Assembly (NCBI GenBank): GCA_023974075.1
Contig: CM043793.1
Span: forward strand, 8,674,788-8,738,787
DNA length: 64,000 bases
Reading direction: 5' to 3'
Source: Chaenocephalus aceratus
Taxonomy: Eukaryota > Chordata > Actinopteri > Perciformes > Channichthyidae
This document shows, piece by piece, positions 45,613 to 62,955 of the stretch (position 1 is the stretch's first letter; each line of letters starts with the position of its first letter). Both the position numbers and the translations under genes were made by a program. The notes beneath the pieces were generated by a model that worked only from the letters and a program-made list of their open reading frames with translations, was not told where the DNA came from and made no database searches.

Positions 45613-45782
45613 TGTGGGGTTTTTGTTTCCTGAGCGTCACAATCATCAATCTATTCTCCCTCACCGGAGTCTTCATCATGCCCCTGATGAAGACGCGCTA
45701 TATGAAACACGCGCTCACCTTTTTCATCGCTCTTGCCATTGGCACGCTGTTCTCCACTGCCATCCTGCAGCTCCTGCCAGAG
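45613..45782 (+). CDS. slc39a14: slc39a14 exon 4A (alternative TM1-TM2 exon)
   Basis: Acceptor ACCTCTAG, donor GAG/GTTTGC, 170 bp. With the single base carried from exon 3 it encodes 57 residues: [20 protein letters not shown] (TM1), a short basic loop with [11 protein letters not shown], then [20 protein letters not shown] (TM2) and LPE. It aligns end to end with the exon at 48124 (same length, same phases), the known exon-4 duplication of vertebrate SLC39A14. The protein isoform with this exon differs in TM1 and the loop, which in mammals changes tissue distribution and metal affinity. The donor (GTTTGC) is weaker than that of the second copy, and CATC repeats begin 5 bp later. Confidence 0.92.
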
Positions 45783-45787
45783 GTTTG

Positions 45788-46484
45788 CCATCCATCCATA
45801 CATCCATCCATCCATCCATACATCCATCCATCTATCCATCCATCCATCCATCTATCCATCAATCCATCCTTGCATCCATCCATCCATACATCCATCATCC
45901 ATCCATACATCCATGCATCCATCCATCTCTCCATCCATCAATCCATCCATCCATCCATCAATCCATCCTTGCATCCATCCATCCATACATCCATCATCCA
46001 TCCATACATCCATGCATCCATCCATCTATCCATCCATCCATCCATCCATCCATCCATCCATGCATCCATCCATCTATCCATCATCCATACATCCATCTAT
46101 CCATCCATCATCCATGCATCCATCCATCATCCATACATCCATCCTTGCATCCATCCATCTATCCATCCATCATCCATACATCCATCCATCCATCCATACA
46201 TCCATCCATCAATCCATGCATCCATCCATCCATCCTTGCATCCATGCATCCATCCATGCATCCATCCATGCATCCATCCATACATACATCGATACATACA
46301 TACATCCATGCATGCATCCATGCATGCATCCATGCATGCATCCATCCATGCATCCATGCATGCATCCATGCATCCATACATACATCCATACATGCATACA
46401 TACATACATACATACATACATACATCCATACATACATACATACATACATACATCCATCCATCCATACATGCATCCATCCACATC
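45788..46484 (+). repeat. (CATC)n / (CATA)n tetranucleotide microsatellite, about 0.7 kb
   Basis: CATCCATCCATA-type units with ACAT and GCAT variants, without other sequence. Open frames on both strands (IHPSIHPS... / MDGWMDGWM...) are products of the 4-bp unit read in 12-bp steps, not genes. Confidence 0.97.
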
Positions 46485-47798
<1,314 letters not shown>

Positions 47799-48119
47799 AC
47801 TGTCATTTCACTTGAATCACTTCCTCTCTCTATCAAAATGCATGGGGTGCGATGACTGCTTCAAAGGACAACAGAGGCAGATGAAAGGTGGTGTTTGATC
47901 TGTTTTCAAATAAGCATGCTTTCTCCGGTGTCTTTAAAAACTCTTGGTTTTCCTCAGGTTGATTGAATTCAATTCTTCGTTTCTTTTCAGGGTGTTTACT
48001 GGCGGGTGCCCTTTATTCCTTACTCTGGTGACTAATCTGAAAAAACCTGTTCTCAACTAATTACCTCTGTCTTTTTTTGCCTTCCCTCTTCTTTTCCTCT
48101 CGCCCACTCTCCTCGTTGA

Positions 48120-49669
<1,550 letters not shown>

Positions 49670-49792
49670 GCCTTTGGTTTTAACCCCATGGTGGATAACT
49701 ACGTGTCCAAATCAGCCGTGGTCTTCGCTGGCTTTTACCTCTTCTTCTTCACTGAAAAGGTCCTCAGGGTGCTCCTCAAACAGAAAAATGGG
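49670..49792 (+). CDS. slc39a14: slc39a14 exon 5 (TM3)
   Basis: Acceptor CAATGCTAG, donor GGG/GTGAGT, 123 bp, phase 0 both sides. Encodes [40 protein letters not shown] and G. The segment [18 protein letters not shown] is TM3 of ZIP14; the following charged end starts the long cytoplasmic loop between TM3 and TM4. Intact. Confidence 0.96.
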
Positions 49793-50141
49793 GTGAGTAC
49801 ACAAACGGCAAGAATGATGTGATGAACAAGTTGCTCTCAAAACTCCAACTCCAAACTGAATCTGAGCAATAATCAGCTTCATTTATCTTTAAAATGACCA
49901 ATTCTGCAAGTCACATATTTAAAAGGTTAATTAATTCATCCGTTTTATGGCATTTTGTTTTTAGTTCCCATTAAATCCATTTTGAATACACACATTCAGT
50001 GTTATCGACTACTGTAAACGCCAATCGGTACATCCCAATACACGCCAAGTCAGAAACACTTCTAGTTGTTTCATTGGAACTTTAAATCTAAGTATTGGCT
50101 CCAGTCTATCATATATTGTTGATATTCATTTCATTACACTA

Positions 50142-50343
50142 TAAGGGTCCCTATTATGCTAATTTTCAGGTTCATATTTGTATTTTGTGTCTCTGCTGTG
50201 ACATGTCTCCATGCTTTAATGTTCAAAAAGCTCTTTATTTTTCTCATACTGTCTGTGCTGCAGCACCTCTTTTCACCCTCTGTCTGAAACCAGAGCCCAG
50301 TCTGTTGTGATTGGTAAACCGCTTAGAGATGTTCAGCCCCTTA
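50142..50343 (-). mobile_element. CCAAT-carrying MITE, copy 6 (3' half)
   Basis: Inverted: AAGGGTCCCTATTATGC end, then TGTGACATGTCTCCATGCTT, CACCTCTTTTCACCCTCTGT and ATTGG. Truncated before the second ATTGG box. Confidence 0.82.
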
Positions 50344-51703
50344 GACTATCACGTATGGATCGGTTAAATGTGTTTTTCTTTAAATGAACTTGGTGCAGTG
50401 TAAGCCTTGGTGAGTTGTAAGTCCGGAGTTGACGAGTATAGATGGGCAGAAGAAAGATAAACAAGAGTAACACTGAATCAACATCTCTGTTACAGTCTCA
50501 ACAAAACGATCCTCTGCCAGCCTCACAGAGCTGGTATTTATGGCAGCTTTAAACAGCTTGTATCCAAGGACACAAAACGGTATTGTGGAAACCAGGACTA
50601 ACAGTCAAAAGAGAACCTACTGTTCCCTTTTCTGTCATTGGTTTCCCTTAATAAAGAAAAAGTGCACCGTCAACTCACGGATCAAAAAACCTTCTGCCAA
50701 ACAAGACTATTCAAAATTGGATGAAAAAACTGTCGAGGGGTAACCCCAACGAACATTTTACCAAAACCAGTTAGCTAAAAAATATGGCGACTGTACATAT
50801 CATTGCAAGAATGTTAAATTGATGTGTATTGCACCGTCTTTCAGTTTTTCAGTCAACATGCCATACGGTAAAAAAATGCTTCAATATTTATTTTTTCTAG
50901 ATTTGAACCACAATTTGCTTGGAACAATATTTTCTGTGACATTTCTGAATTCTGTAGAAAAAAAACTAATATTATTTTTGCTCAATATTGAACAATTACA
51001 ATACTGAAGTCCTATGATGTTTCCATAATAAATTGTGAATAAGATACTTTTTTAATGAATTTTACAAAAAAAATCATTATTGAATAATAATTGGATCTTA
51101 CAAAAATAATTGAATAATAAAATATATATATATAATCTTACTAAAGATATTTGAATCCTACTGAGAGATAACGCTGCAGACTAAATTATAGTGGAGTAGA
51201 ATGTGAGGTTTTTAAATCCATAATTGGTCATTAATTGTATTTACTTTACGTGTTGATCCTCTCTACACCAATCCGTTGTAACGTTGTTGTCTAGAAGTTC
51301 AACAGATCAGATTGTTATTTGTTCATAACACATATTGAAATGGTTGCTTGTATTATCTGTTAATCAGTGTCAGGTTTAACCAGTTGAACAGGATGTTAGG
51401 GCAAGGGCAATGATGAGTTGAGTTCAGAGTACGGTAGTTCACTATAAGGAAGTGTATCTTAACATTATGTAAGCTGGCTCCCCACTATATTCTTACGTGT
51501 CCTTCAGAAAGGAATGTTCAGCTGTTTATGCTTAAAAAGTCAACGGAAAATTCTTGTTTGCCGCACTGAAAAAGACATGCGACTCAGAGGAATCATGTAT
51601 CAACTGGGTGAAGGTTTCACGCACTTGACTTCTTTTACGAACTGATACAAAGTTGAACTCTTTCCCTTCTGCTGTGCATATTTCAGCAAAGAAACAAGAA
51701 TGT

Positions 51704-51880
51704 ACCTCTTTTCACCCTCTGTCTGAAACCAGAGCCCAGTCTGTTCTGATTGGTTAGCTGGATGGCTCTGTTGTGATTAGTTAACAGCTTAGAGCTGTTG
51801 ATCATATTCAATGTGTTGAATATGATAGGCTAGCCAATAGAAGCACAATTGTTACATGGTGATGTCACTATGGAGTGCAG
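51704..51880 (-). mobile_element. CCAAT-carrying MITE, copy 7 (internal part)
   Basis: Inverted: CTCTTTTCACCCTCTGTCTG, GATTGGTTAGCTGGATGGCT and CTAGCCAATAGAAG; both ends missing. Confidence 0.8.
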
Positions 51881-52421
51881 TGATAATGTATGTTGCAGTT
51901 GCTTATACAGTTTTCTGATAACTGGTATGTAAATCTAGTCACATTTGTGAAGTTACAGAACACATTTCCCCCAAAATAGGATTCTTAAACTCGAATGATT
52001 CCATTCACAAAAAGCAGCAGTGAAGGGGTGGTGATTCTGGGAAAGTTGCTCCACCTTGTGGTTACTCGGCTCGCAGCCATATGGTCCAGCCAACCTAATT
52101 AACAACCAACACGTTTACGTGCTGATCCTATTACACACGCTCTTTGACCCATATTGGCGCCTGCAAGTACTGCTGTCAGCTTTTTCCTTTCACTGCAAAA
52201 AAGAAACCTTTAACAATTCTGGAGAAGTGTTACAGAGCAAAACACTGCATTTGACTTTACCTGCTTTGACTTTGTGGTAGATGTGAGCCAGGTTTAGAGT
52301 CACTGTCCCTGCAAACTTCAATAAGATGAACAAATAATGAATATGATTGTTGTGATCAAATCATTTTACAATAGTGTTGTGAGAATTAGTCAGAATCTCA
52401 AGCCAATGCGGAATATGACCT

Positions 52422-52787
52422 TTTGAGGCCCTATTATGCGTGTTGGGGTTTTCCCTCTGCTGTCGTGTGTCATATAGGTTGTTGTGCATGTTAATGTTCT
52501 GCAAAGGCTAAAACCCCAAAGTCCCCTCCAAAGATCTGTCACACCACCCCCTTGCCTGAAACACGCAACCTTGTTACATCACTATGTAACACTGCCGCTT
52601 CTAGTGGCTAGCGCTCCAACACATTGTAGGTGTTAGGCTAAGGGGAGGGACATGTCTAAGCGGTTGACCAATCACAACAGAGCGGGCCAGTTAACCAATC
52701 AGAGCAGACAGGGCTCTGGTTTCAGACAGAGGGTGAAAAGAGGTGCTGCAGCACAGGGAGAATGAGGAAAATAAAGAGCTTTTTGTC
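52422..52787 (+). mobile_element. CCAAT-carrying MITE, copy 8 (5' two thirds)
   Basis: TTTTGAGGCCCTATTATGCG start, GACCAATCACAACAGAGCGG and AACCAATCAGAGCAGACAGG inside; ends at AATAAAGAGCTTTTTG. Confidence 0.83.
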
Positions 52788-53221
52788 ATTTTACTTTTTT
52801 TATCCAAGGATGCAAGTTTAATGAAAAACAATCGTTTAAAATAAATGAATGAAGTTTTTGATTGGAAACCATTATTGTGCTTTGAACACGAACAGCTAAA
52901 AGTGCTTTGCTTTATGCTATTTATATTGTGTTTGTGTCTTCCACTTCCATGGTTGCTCACTCTGTGAGAAGTACCTGAAATGGAATGTGTGCTGTATAAA
53001 TAAAGTTTTGGCTGCTTGCATTTGCATGGCTGTTATGTATTCCTGAGGGAGGCAACCAAAAAAAATCGAGTGGAAGTGGGAACACAGATCGCAGAAGGAA
53101 CGCTATGTTTGTGATTCATTTGAAAATAACTTAAACGTAAATTCTCCTCTGTTTTTTCTCTTAATTTAAAAGATTTAAAGTCATTTTTTTTGTCATGAAG
53201 AATAGATCCACAAGCAATAGA

Positions 53222-53295
53222 AACCAGAATCAGAAACAGGTTTATTACCAGGTAGGTTTACACGTACGAGGAATTTGACTAGGTGTCGTGGTGCA
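53222..53295 (+). repeat. Fish retroelement-derived tail
   Basis: CAGAATCAGAAACAGGTTTA TTACCAGGTAGGTTTACACG is a widespread teleost interspersed sequence; a short stub only. Confidence 0.4.
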
Positions 53296-53457
53296 TAAAA
53301 ACAAGAATTAAAAAAAACAAGAGAACTAGAAAAATTATAAAAATTATAAAAAATATATAATAAAAAATAATAGATACGCCAATATCTATTATATATATTA
53401 CTTATGAATAATACTTCATGAATTGTTCCTGATATCTGTTGTCTCTCTGTATCGCAG

Positions 53458-53640
53458 GGTCAGGACCAGGGCCACGGTCACAGTCATTACCCGAGTACAG
53501 ATCATTACTCGACCCCTGACGGAGATGTGGAGGGCGAGAAGGAGAAGCTGCAGCAGAACGGAGAGGCCAGCAGTCTGGCCCTGGGCAAAGTGGACGCAGG
53601 GGAGGGGGAGCTCATGCTCAGCCCCGCACAGACACCACAG
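53458..53640 (+). CDS. slc39a14: slc39a14 exon 6 (His-rich cytoplasmic loop)
   Basis: Acceptor TATCGCAG, donor CAG/GTTAGG, 183 bp, phase 0. Encodes GQDQGHGHSHYPSTDHYSTP, then an acidic DGDVEGEKEKLQQNGEASSL and a linker to AQTPQ. The HGHSHY cluster is the histidine-rich metal-handling patch between TM3 and TM4, and KLQNG is conserved in ZIP14. The loop faces the cytosol in the family's topology. Intact. Confidence 0.95.
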
Positions 53641-55599
<1,959 letters not shown>

Positions 55600-55784
55600 G
55601 AGACTTTGTGATCCTGCTGAACGCCGGCATGAGCATACAGCAGGCTCTGTTCTTCAACTTCATGTCGGCCTGTTGCTGTTACCTGGGCATGGGCTTTGGC
55701 ATCCTTGCCGGGAACAGCTTCTCCCCCAACTGGATCTTTGCCCTGGCGGGGGGAATGTTCCTCTACATCGCTCTGGCAGACATG
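55600..55784 (+). CDS. slc39a14: slc39a14 exon 8 (TM5 end to TM7)
   Basis: Acceptor CCTCTTCCAG, donor CATG/GTCAGT, 185 bp, phase 1 in and 0 out. Encodes (G)[61 protein letters not shown]. The run is almost identical in pattern to ZIP14 ([20 protein letters not shown], three consecutive cysteines) and differs from ZIP8 at the MS.QQAL.FNF and CCCY positions, the best single support for naming the gene slc39a14. Confidence 0.97.
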
Positions 55785-56307
55785 GTCAGTGACTTGGGAA
55801 AACATCGATGCAAGTATTGTAAGGGAGGATGTGCCATTATGAGGGTTCTCATTTGACATACAGACTTCTTTAAGAAAAAAAGAAGTTCTCCAAACACATT
55901 GGGAAGAGGCTATTCTTAGATCCTTTATTTAACCAGGTTAAAGTCTCATTGAGATTAAAATCTCTTTTTCAAGAGTGACCTAGCCAAGAGGGCAGCATGA
56001 CAAATGTTACAACAAATGAACACAAAACAATACAGGCAGACGAATACAGCCGTCGTAAAACCCAAATGAAATGCCATATTAACCAGTCAAAATAAAATAA
56101 ACTGTTATAAAACATTAAAAACTGGCACAATTTTAAAACGACTTCAATTAGGGGATATAAGAGCAATCATATTGACCAATGGTTTCTTGTTCCGTGTCCT
56201 TTTTAAGATGGACTTGAACGCCCCCCATATTTGGAATTGGAGAAAGTAGAATAAGTTCAGAGAGGTTTAAAAAATTCTAAATGTCTCCGTTTCTTTCTGC
56301 TTCTCAG
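55785..56307 (+). other. slc39a14: slc39a14 intron 8
   Basis: GTCAGT...TTCTCAG; about 55920-55975 holds an ATTTAACCAGGTTAAAGTCT-type fish repeat. Confidence 0.6.
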
Positions 56308-56460
56308 TTTCCAGAGATGAACGAGGTGAGTCGTGAGGAGGAGGATGCGGGCGGCAGCAGCTTCCTTGTCATTTTTGCCATCCAGAACGCCGGCCTGCTG
56401 ACGGGCTTCGCCATCATGCTCCTCCTCACCATGTACTCGGGGCAGATACAGCTGGGCTAG
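56308..56460 (+). CDS. slc39a14: slc39a14 exon 9 (TM7 end, TM8, stop)
   Basis: Acceptor TGCTTCTCAG; ends at TAG 56458-56460. Encodes [40 protein letters not shown] and [17 protein letters not shown] and the C-terminal TMYSGQIQ.G are diagnostic of ZIP14. The short extracellular C-terminus is normal for the family. Confidence 0.97.
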   Translation, partial: FPEMNEVSREEEDAGGSSFLVIFAIQNAGLLTGFAIMLLLTMYSGQIQLG

Positions 56461-57407
56461 CCCCGCCTCCTCTGGACCAACATCTGCTCTGACCAGCGTG
56501 AAATGAAACTGAGGTGTCAGCGTGTTTGTGCTGGGGTAAACTGACCCCAAGGGGAGGGAACTACTTTCTCGATCCCCAGTTTCCAGGACCCCGGAGTCTG
56601 GGTAGTTTGGCTGCTGTGCGGCAGGTACCCACACCTCCTCTACCGTAAATATGTTATGTAACCGTTCGTTAAAAGTTCACACATGCAGTAGATCCCAACA
56701 GAAGGGGGCAGGCTTCTTTTTTTTTAGGTTTGTCAACCTTTCCCTGACAGCTGCTTAAAGTCAAGAAATATCAACTGAAGCATCGTCTGCAGAGTTAAAG
56801 ACTTTTGAACTTACAGGATGTGCAATACTCAGCCAGTCACACTTCTCTCTATTCCCTAGACTAGTGACCAGCCATTTTGATTCCCTCCCTCGTCCCTCGT
56901 CCTTTTCCTCAGTGTACGTCATTGAGCCACAACTGTAGAGATTCAACAGTATTTATATCACTTATGGTCTTTGCCCGCAACGCTTCCTCAGGAGGTGGGA
57001 AAAGCACAATCAGGTTACAGCCGCTGTATTAATAACATTATTGAGTCTCTACTGTTCTGTTCCCTCCTTTTCCTTTTATCATTACATACCAAAAATAATT
57101 TGTTACGGATCTAAACTGGAATTTTAATGAAGTTTCGACATCAAACTGACTTCCTGCTGGACTCTGTTGTTCGTGCGTTCATTTTTTATACATGAGAAGA
57201 AACCTGAAGACCAAATATGGGCAGGCCATTGAGAATGGTGAAGGGCTACACAGTGACGTTTGGTGGGAAAACTTCTCTTCGGCATGCAGTCGGAAACATT
57301 TCCGAACCGGATATGTGAAGCGACATAAAGAGCAGAGTTTATGGCTTCATCCAGGCAACATTTTGTCCATATAGTTAACCATCTGTGCCCCTTATTAGCA
57401 GTGAATA

Positions 57408-57447
<40 letters not shown>

Positions 57448-57762
57448 TACAGTGACATTCAAAATACTTTAAGCTTAATCATATATGCACACACACACCT
57501 CGCCTTCTTTACTGTAACCTTATCCATATTAATCACTGAAAAATGAAGTCATATACTATATATTAGGTTGTTATGACTAACCTGTGAGTTACATTACATG
57601 GCCTAAAGTATGCGGACATGCTTGTATGCACTTCTGGTCTGGGGCAGTTTTTCATTGTTGGCTCCAATTTGTCCCTCTAAAATATTACTGGTGTGTTTTG
57701 ATTTACAGATTAATATATATAATATCTGTAGAACTTTGACAGCTATTCCTAGGCAAAATAAA
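56461..57762 (+). other. slc39a14: slc39a14 3' untranslated region (end not fixed)
   Basis: No further coding exon. An AATAAA at 57757-57762 is one candidate polyadenylation signal; others lie further on, and I cannot choose. An (AT)n tract lies at 57408-57440. Confidence 0.45.
57408..57440 (+). repeat. (AT)n microsatellite followed by T run
   Basis: About 15 AT units, then TTTTTTTTT. Confidence 0.9.
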
Positions 57763-57952
57763 AATATTTCTACAAATCGTAGCACAAGCTGGGTTAAGCG
57801 TTACTTAAATTAATAGCTGAAAGAGTTAGTCAATTACCCTGCAATGATGGTTTTTTCAGTTGTTATTTTGGTTAATGCTAATGTTTTTTTTGTTGGACAA
57901 ATTCCCCAAACTCACTGGCTCCAGCCATTTTGCCATGTTGGTCAACAAAAAA

Positions 57953-58124
57953 CAATCGGAGCAGACTGGGCTCTGGTTTCAGACAGAGGGTGAAAAGAGG
58001 TGCTGCAGCACAGGCAGTATGCGAACAATAGAGTTTTTTGAACATTGAAACATGGAGACATGTCACAGTAGAGACACAACATACAAATATGAACCTGAAA
58101 ATGAGCAAAATAAAGCCGCTTTAA
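57953..58124 (+). mobile_element. CCAAT-carrying MITE, copy 9 (3' half)
   Basis: CAATCGGAGCAGACTGGGCT, GGTGAAAAGAGGTGCTGCAG, CATGGAGACATGTCACAGTA and a degenerate end before TTAA at 58121. Confidence 0.82.
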
Positions 58125-59317
58125 TATCCACATACTTATGGCCAAAACAAACTGTTTATGATCTGTAAAGCTGATTGTTTACGGGAGGGTTCAGGGATAT
58201 TAGTGTCCGTCATATTGTACAACTACAACAACTGAAACAATATTTATTTTTAAGGATAAAACAGCCATTCACACCATAGCAACATCATCTTTTGTGGAAC
58301 TGTTAAGATCACAAATCACTCACCATATATGATCTATATTTATTGAGAAAATTAAACACAGAATAAATGTTCCATCCTCACTAACAAACCCACCGTTCTG
58401 TAGATTCAACATGTTATCATATAGTTTTAGAGATAGAAACTGAAAGTCATAATGGCTGTCTCCTTGACTGACCTCACTTTCTGTGTTTTTCCTGAAAGCT
58501 TTTTAAACATGTACCATGAGGTACAGTATTACTGCTGCTCTATGGGAGGTTATGTATTGATGTTTGAGCCATACGATATTTATTTTATGCTTTAAACTCT
58601 AAATGAAGAATTCAGTGTCAGTTTACAAAACATGCAACTATACAAATATTGTTTTGTTTATCTTTGCTTCAATATTTAATTTTGATTAAATGGGATATTG
58701 CATTGCATATTTAAATGATAAGTTTAAAAAGTCAGATCTTATACACACAGATGCAGAATTGCTGGTCAGTTATTATAATCTAAACTTTGTAATATTAAGG
58801 TCAGACACAAACCATTCAATCAGATGATGCCTTCAGGAGCACACAGACGGCAACGGTGCAGTAACACATACAACAGAAGTTTCCCTTTTTGAACGTCAAA
58901 TTAACCAATCAATGTTTGTTTTTCTTGAGATTTTTAAAATATTCTAATTATTGTCATTTAAGGGAATCTTCATCAGCTTTCTCTGTGTCATGGAAAACTT
59001 TTTTATAAACATCCTTTTTCCTAGAAAATCACGTGTCATTGTCTTGTTTTTTGAACCAAAGTATGTTATTCCTAATAAACTGTTCTCCTTAAAGTGTTCC
59101 CTTAAGATAAAGCTCAAAATACCGATTTCATATTCTATATTTATTTTTGAGCCACTAACCCTTTAAAGAAGTACCTTACTTTAAAATACAACTTAACCTA
59201 AAACGTTCATCGTTTAAAGTAATTATTGACAATTATTATTGACTGATAGAATTACAATATTTGTATAGTAATAGTTACTACAACTTTTTTTTGTAGTGTC
59301 ATTCCTGATGCTTTATA
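58125..59317. other. AT-rich intergenic stretch
   Basis: No gene or element with clear ends is seen. Confidence 0.5.
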
Positions 59318-59810
59318 CAGGTACTCATCTCAATACATTTAGAATATTATGGAAAAGTTTATTCATTTCAGTAATTCAATTTAAAATGTGAAACTCATAT
59401 TTATATAGATTAATTTCACAAACTCAATTATTTCAAGTGTTTATTTGTTTTAATCTTGCAGCTAATAAAAAGCTAAGTAGCTCACAGAAACATTTGAATA
59501 TTGAACAAATGCAATATTGCAGACTCAGCTAATGAACTCAAAACACCTGCAAAGGTTTCCTGAGCCTTCAAATGGTCACTCAATGTTCAGTAGGATACAC
59601 AATCATGGGGAAGACTGCTGACCTGCAGTTGTCCAGAAGACAGTCATTGACACCCTCCACAAGGAGGGTAAGCCTCAAAAGGTCATTGCTAAAGAAGCTG
59701 GCTGTTCACAGAGTGCTGTATCCAAGCATATTCATAAGTTGAGTGGAAGAAAAAAGTGTGGTAAAAGGTGCACAAGCAACAGGGACAGGCCCGGCTCCAG
59801 GATGAAATGA
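59318..59810 (+). mobile_element. Tc1-like transposon fragment
   Basis: After an AT-rich leader, ATG at 59607 begins MGKTADLQL with a frame change to VIDTLHKEGKPQKVIAKEAG, CSQSAVSKHIHKLSGRKKCG and KRCTSNRDR. This is the first helix-turn-helix of fish Tc1-like transposases. The catalytic DDE part and the right end are missing. A one-base shift lies near 59625-59635. Confidence 0.82.
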
Positions 59811-60097
59811 CTGAGGGGGCTGTTAAAAAATCCGAGAGAGCGATTCTTTTTTACAACAACGAAAAATACAGGCAATGTAATGAATTGACACACCAAGCTT
59901 TTTTCCTTCTCACTGCTCTACAATCTCTTTGCTTCTTTATTGTTATTCCGGATTGACCTCTCATATGTATATGTTAACAGATTTAGACTTATACCTTTTG
60001 TCTCCTGCAGCAGAAAGGTGAATAATCTCATCAGTTCAAGTTTAGCCATTCATCACGGCGTTATTTATTATAGGCACTCATCTCAAGAGACTTGAGG
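59811..60097. other. Spacer
   Basis: Nothing recognised. Confidence 0.4.
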
Positions 60098-61075
60098 ACC
60101 ATAGACTGTGTATATAAATGGACATAGGGTCCGTGACGTCACCCATAGGATTCTGCAGAGTTGCCGAGAAGCCCTTAGGAGGCGGAGTAGGCCACTAACG
60201 GCTCGACAGTGACGTCAGAATTAAACTCCGGCCTGCTCCAAATAAGGGCAAAGAGGCGGAGCCGAGGCGGGACCTGCTGCCACCAAGCTGGAAGTTCCAG
60301 AGCTAGCTGAAGCTACCAAGCTAAGCTAACATGCTCCCCATCTGCACACTGCCGTGGCATTTTACGTTTCTAAGGTAAGCGGACATGGAACTATTCAGCA
60401 AAACTATAAATAATAATCTAAGTTATTGAGTTTTTAGCATAATACTTCAGAATCTTAAAACCCCTTAATGTTTGTATGCAATTGTGCTAAATTCAACACT
60501 GGAATCAAGCAAATATTAATATGTTTGCATGACATTAGTTATTTGTATTTTGATATCACTTAATTATACGTTTAATACATTTAAGTCGAGCTAAGGTACA
60601 TGTGATGGTAGCTAGTTAGTGCTCTTACCTGTGAGGCCTCCTCCAAACAGCATAATAACCAGACTGTATCATTAAAACTAAGTACCAGTTCTAGATCCTT
60701 GACTTTAGACAAACAATTCAAAAGACAACATGTATTTAAAGACCAATCTTTATTTGAATGTGCCTCTTAACCTGAGATATTAGTTATACAGTAATAGTAT
60801 TGACAATTTAAAAAAACTGAGCAACTCAACAGTCAACTTTATATTTCTTATTGTCTAAAGCATTATTATTTCATTTTCCCCTCATATTCAGTGTGGACGG
60901 ATTGAGACAGCATGGTGTCCAGAAAGCTGCAGAGACTTCAGGGAGAAACCTCCATGTGATGGACGTCCTGTCTATTGGTTTGGAGAGGACTGAGGGTCTT
61001 TCCTCAGCGAGGAGGACCAGGCCTGATGGAGGAGCCCATGCTGGGCAAAGCTGATACCAACTGCACAGGCCTAGT
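60098..61075 (+). repeat. Unclassified interspersed repeat (GACATAGGGTCCGTGACGTC)
   Basis: ATAGACTGTGTATATAAATG GACATAGGGTCCGTGACGTCAC is a sequence type dispersed in teleost genomes. It includes two CRE-like TGACGTCA sites (about 60135 and 60211) and a splice-like GG/GTAAGC at 60373. The downstream piece at 60892-61060 has an acceptor-like start and a short open frame. Borders are not certain. Confidence 0.4.
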
Positions 61076-62660
61076 CTGTCACGTTATTTGACTAAATGTG
61101 TTTACTTATACATTTAATAGGTTTACACCTTCTGTCCATATGTGCTTTTTATTTAAAACATTTGATGAAGTTTTGGTTCACATTTCAATAAATTGTATTT
61201 GTATTTGCACTCCTTTCGTCCATTATTCTTACTGAAAATGTTAAATTACACATTCACATCTGACTGAAGATTGGCCCCATTTATTTGTGACGTTGCAAAC
61301 TCTGCGGTACAAGGCACAAGTGATGTGAAGCTCATAAAGTGAGGCAAATAGAAATAATCAGCTGATGGAGTGTAGATGTGGAAATAGGTGCATTCGATCA
61401 GCTGACTGTGTTTTCACAATAAAAGTAGTTTCTTAGTGAATGTCCTGTACTGGTCTTACAATCTCATAACATCAGCTTTTAATGTTCCTCTTGGATGTTC
61501 TTCTGGACCCTCAGAGAAGGAGAAAATGTTGTGTCTTTCAGGCATGTCCTTTCCTAACAAAAATGACAGGAAACATAAAACATATTATTGCAGAACATGT
61601 GTGTTATTTATGAAAGCGGTGTGTTTGTGTGTTTAGGGGCTGTAGATATAATTATTTTGTAATTGTAACGTTTTTGTTTTATTTCAACAGTGAGCTACAA
61701 AGACAATCAGAATATATGAATGAACAGTATGAAGTTCATCAACATTGAAATATATGTTATTATCAAAAAACGTAGTGCAACTGTAGAAGCTTTCTCTGTT
61801 GTCTCACTGAAGGAATCACTTTTACCACGTTTTTTCAGACAATATTGAGAGATAAATAGTAGCAGTTCTCACTATGTGTTAAATATCTTTGCCTTCAATA
61901 CATTAAATTAGAAAGCTGACAAAGTCATATTGCTAAATATCTCAAATTTAACTTTTTGCATGGAAAAACCCCTCAACTTAACTGATGTGTAGGTGATCTA
62001 GTATTTAGTATTGTTTAATGGAATGTATATCAGTGTATTAAAGTCAATATTTCATTCATTTAAACCAATATCTTTCTTGATTCTTTGTACAGTATGAAAA
62101 AAGAGTCTTTGTACCTGAGCTGAAGTTCACTGCTGTGAGGAGTCCAGTTCTGTCTCTCACTCTCTGGTCCAGCCTGTCTGCATCACCTGGACACTTTAAA
62201 CAAACAGATATATATATATGTAAAGTACCATGTGTACAAATAATATAACTGATTCTCTTCTGTTGAACATGTTGGATTGTGTATTGTCCGAGTCAGGGTC
62301 CTTTTTATTTTACTGTAACTTTGGAAGTTGTGTTACCAATGCTTACTGTTTATTTGATACCAATTTGGTAATGCAATTAATAAAAACAACAAGGTTTGGG
62401 TTCGTTCTTCAGATGACTGTGACGTTAACGTGTAAGCTCAATAATGAACTCCAGCTCAACCAACCATATTGTAATATCTAAGTAATCATCTTGAAATATG
62501 ACATTAATAATTGTAATATACACATCTTATTGACGACGCTGAAGTTGGCTTCCGATTCAGAGCATCCGATTCGGCAGTTAAGGGGAAAGTTAAGGGACAT
62601 TTAATTTACAGCGCTGAGCGAACAATCCTCCGTGTTTTAACCTCTTAAATCGCTGCATAG
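61076..62660. other. AT-rich intergenic stretch
   Basis: No supported gene; an 83-codon frame at 62230-62481 has no domain. Confidence 0.5.
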
Positions 62661-62665
62661 CCGAT

Positions 62666-62955
62666 TTATTTGGACTGGATTATCCCAGAGGGTCTAAAGA
62701 TTCTTTATAACCCAGTTTGAGATTTGTGAAACCTTTATTATATTTGTGAAAATACAAACAAAGGAGATTTCAGTGCTTTTTTACATGTAGACCACATTAG
62801 ACCAGGTCCTGATCTGAAACCACTAGACCTAGACTCATCAAATCTGGACTGGATTATCCCAGAGGGTCTAAAGACTCTTTATAACACAGTTTCAGATTTG
62901 TGAAACCTAAATTCTATTTGTGAAAATACAAACAAGGGAGATTTGGTCAGGATGC
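62666..62955 (-). repeat. 174-bp satellite, inverted units
   Basis: About 1.6 units in the opposite orientation to the array that follows: CTGGATTATCCCAGAGGGTC occurs at 62677 and again at 62850, 173 bp apart. Confidence 0.9.

Larger units (their letters stand above)
49793..53457 (+). other. slc39a14: slc39a14 intron 5
   Basis: 3.7 kb with three partial copies of the CCAAT-carrying MITE (50142, 51704, 52422) and a fish retroelement tail at 53222-53290. No exon. Confidence 0.6.
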
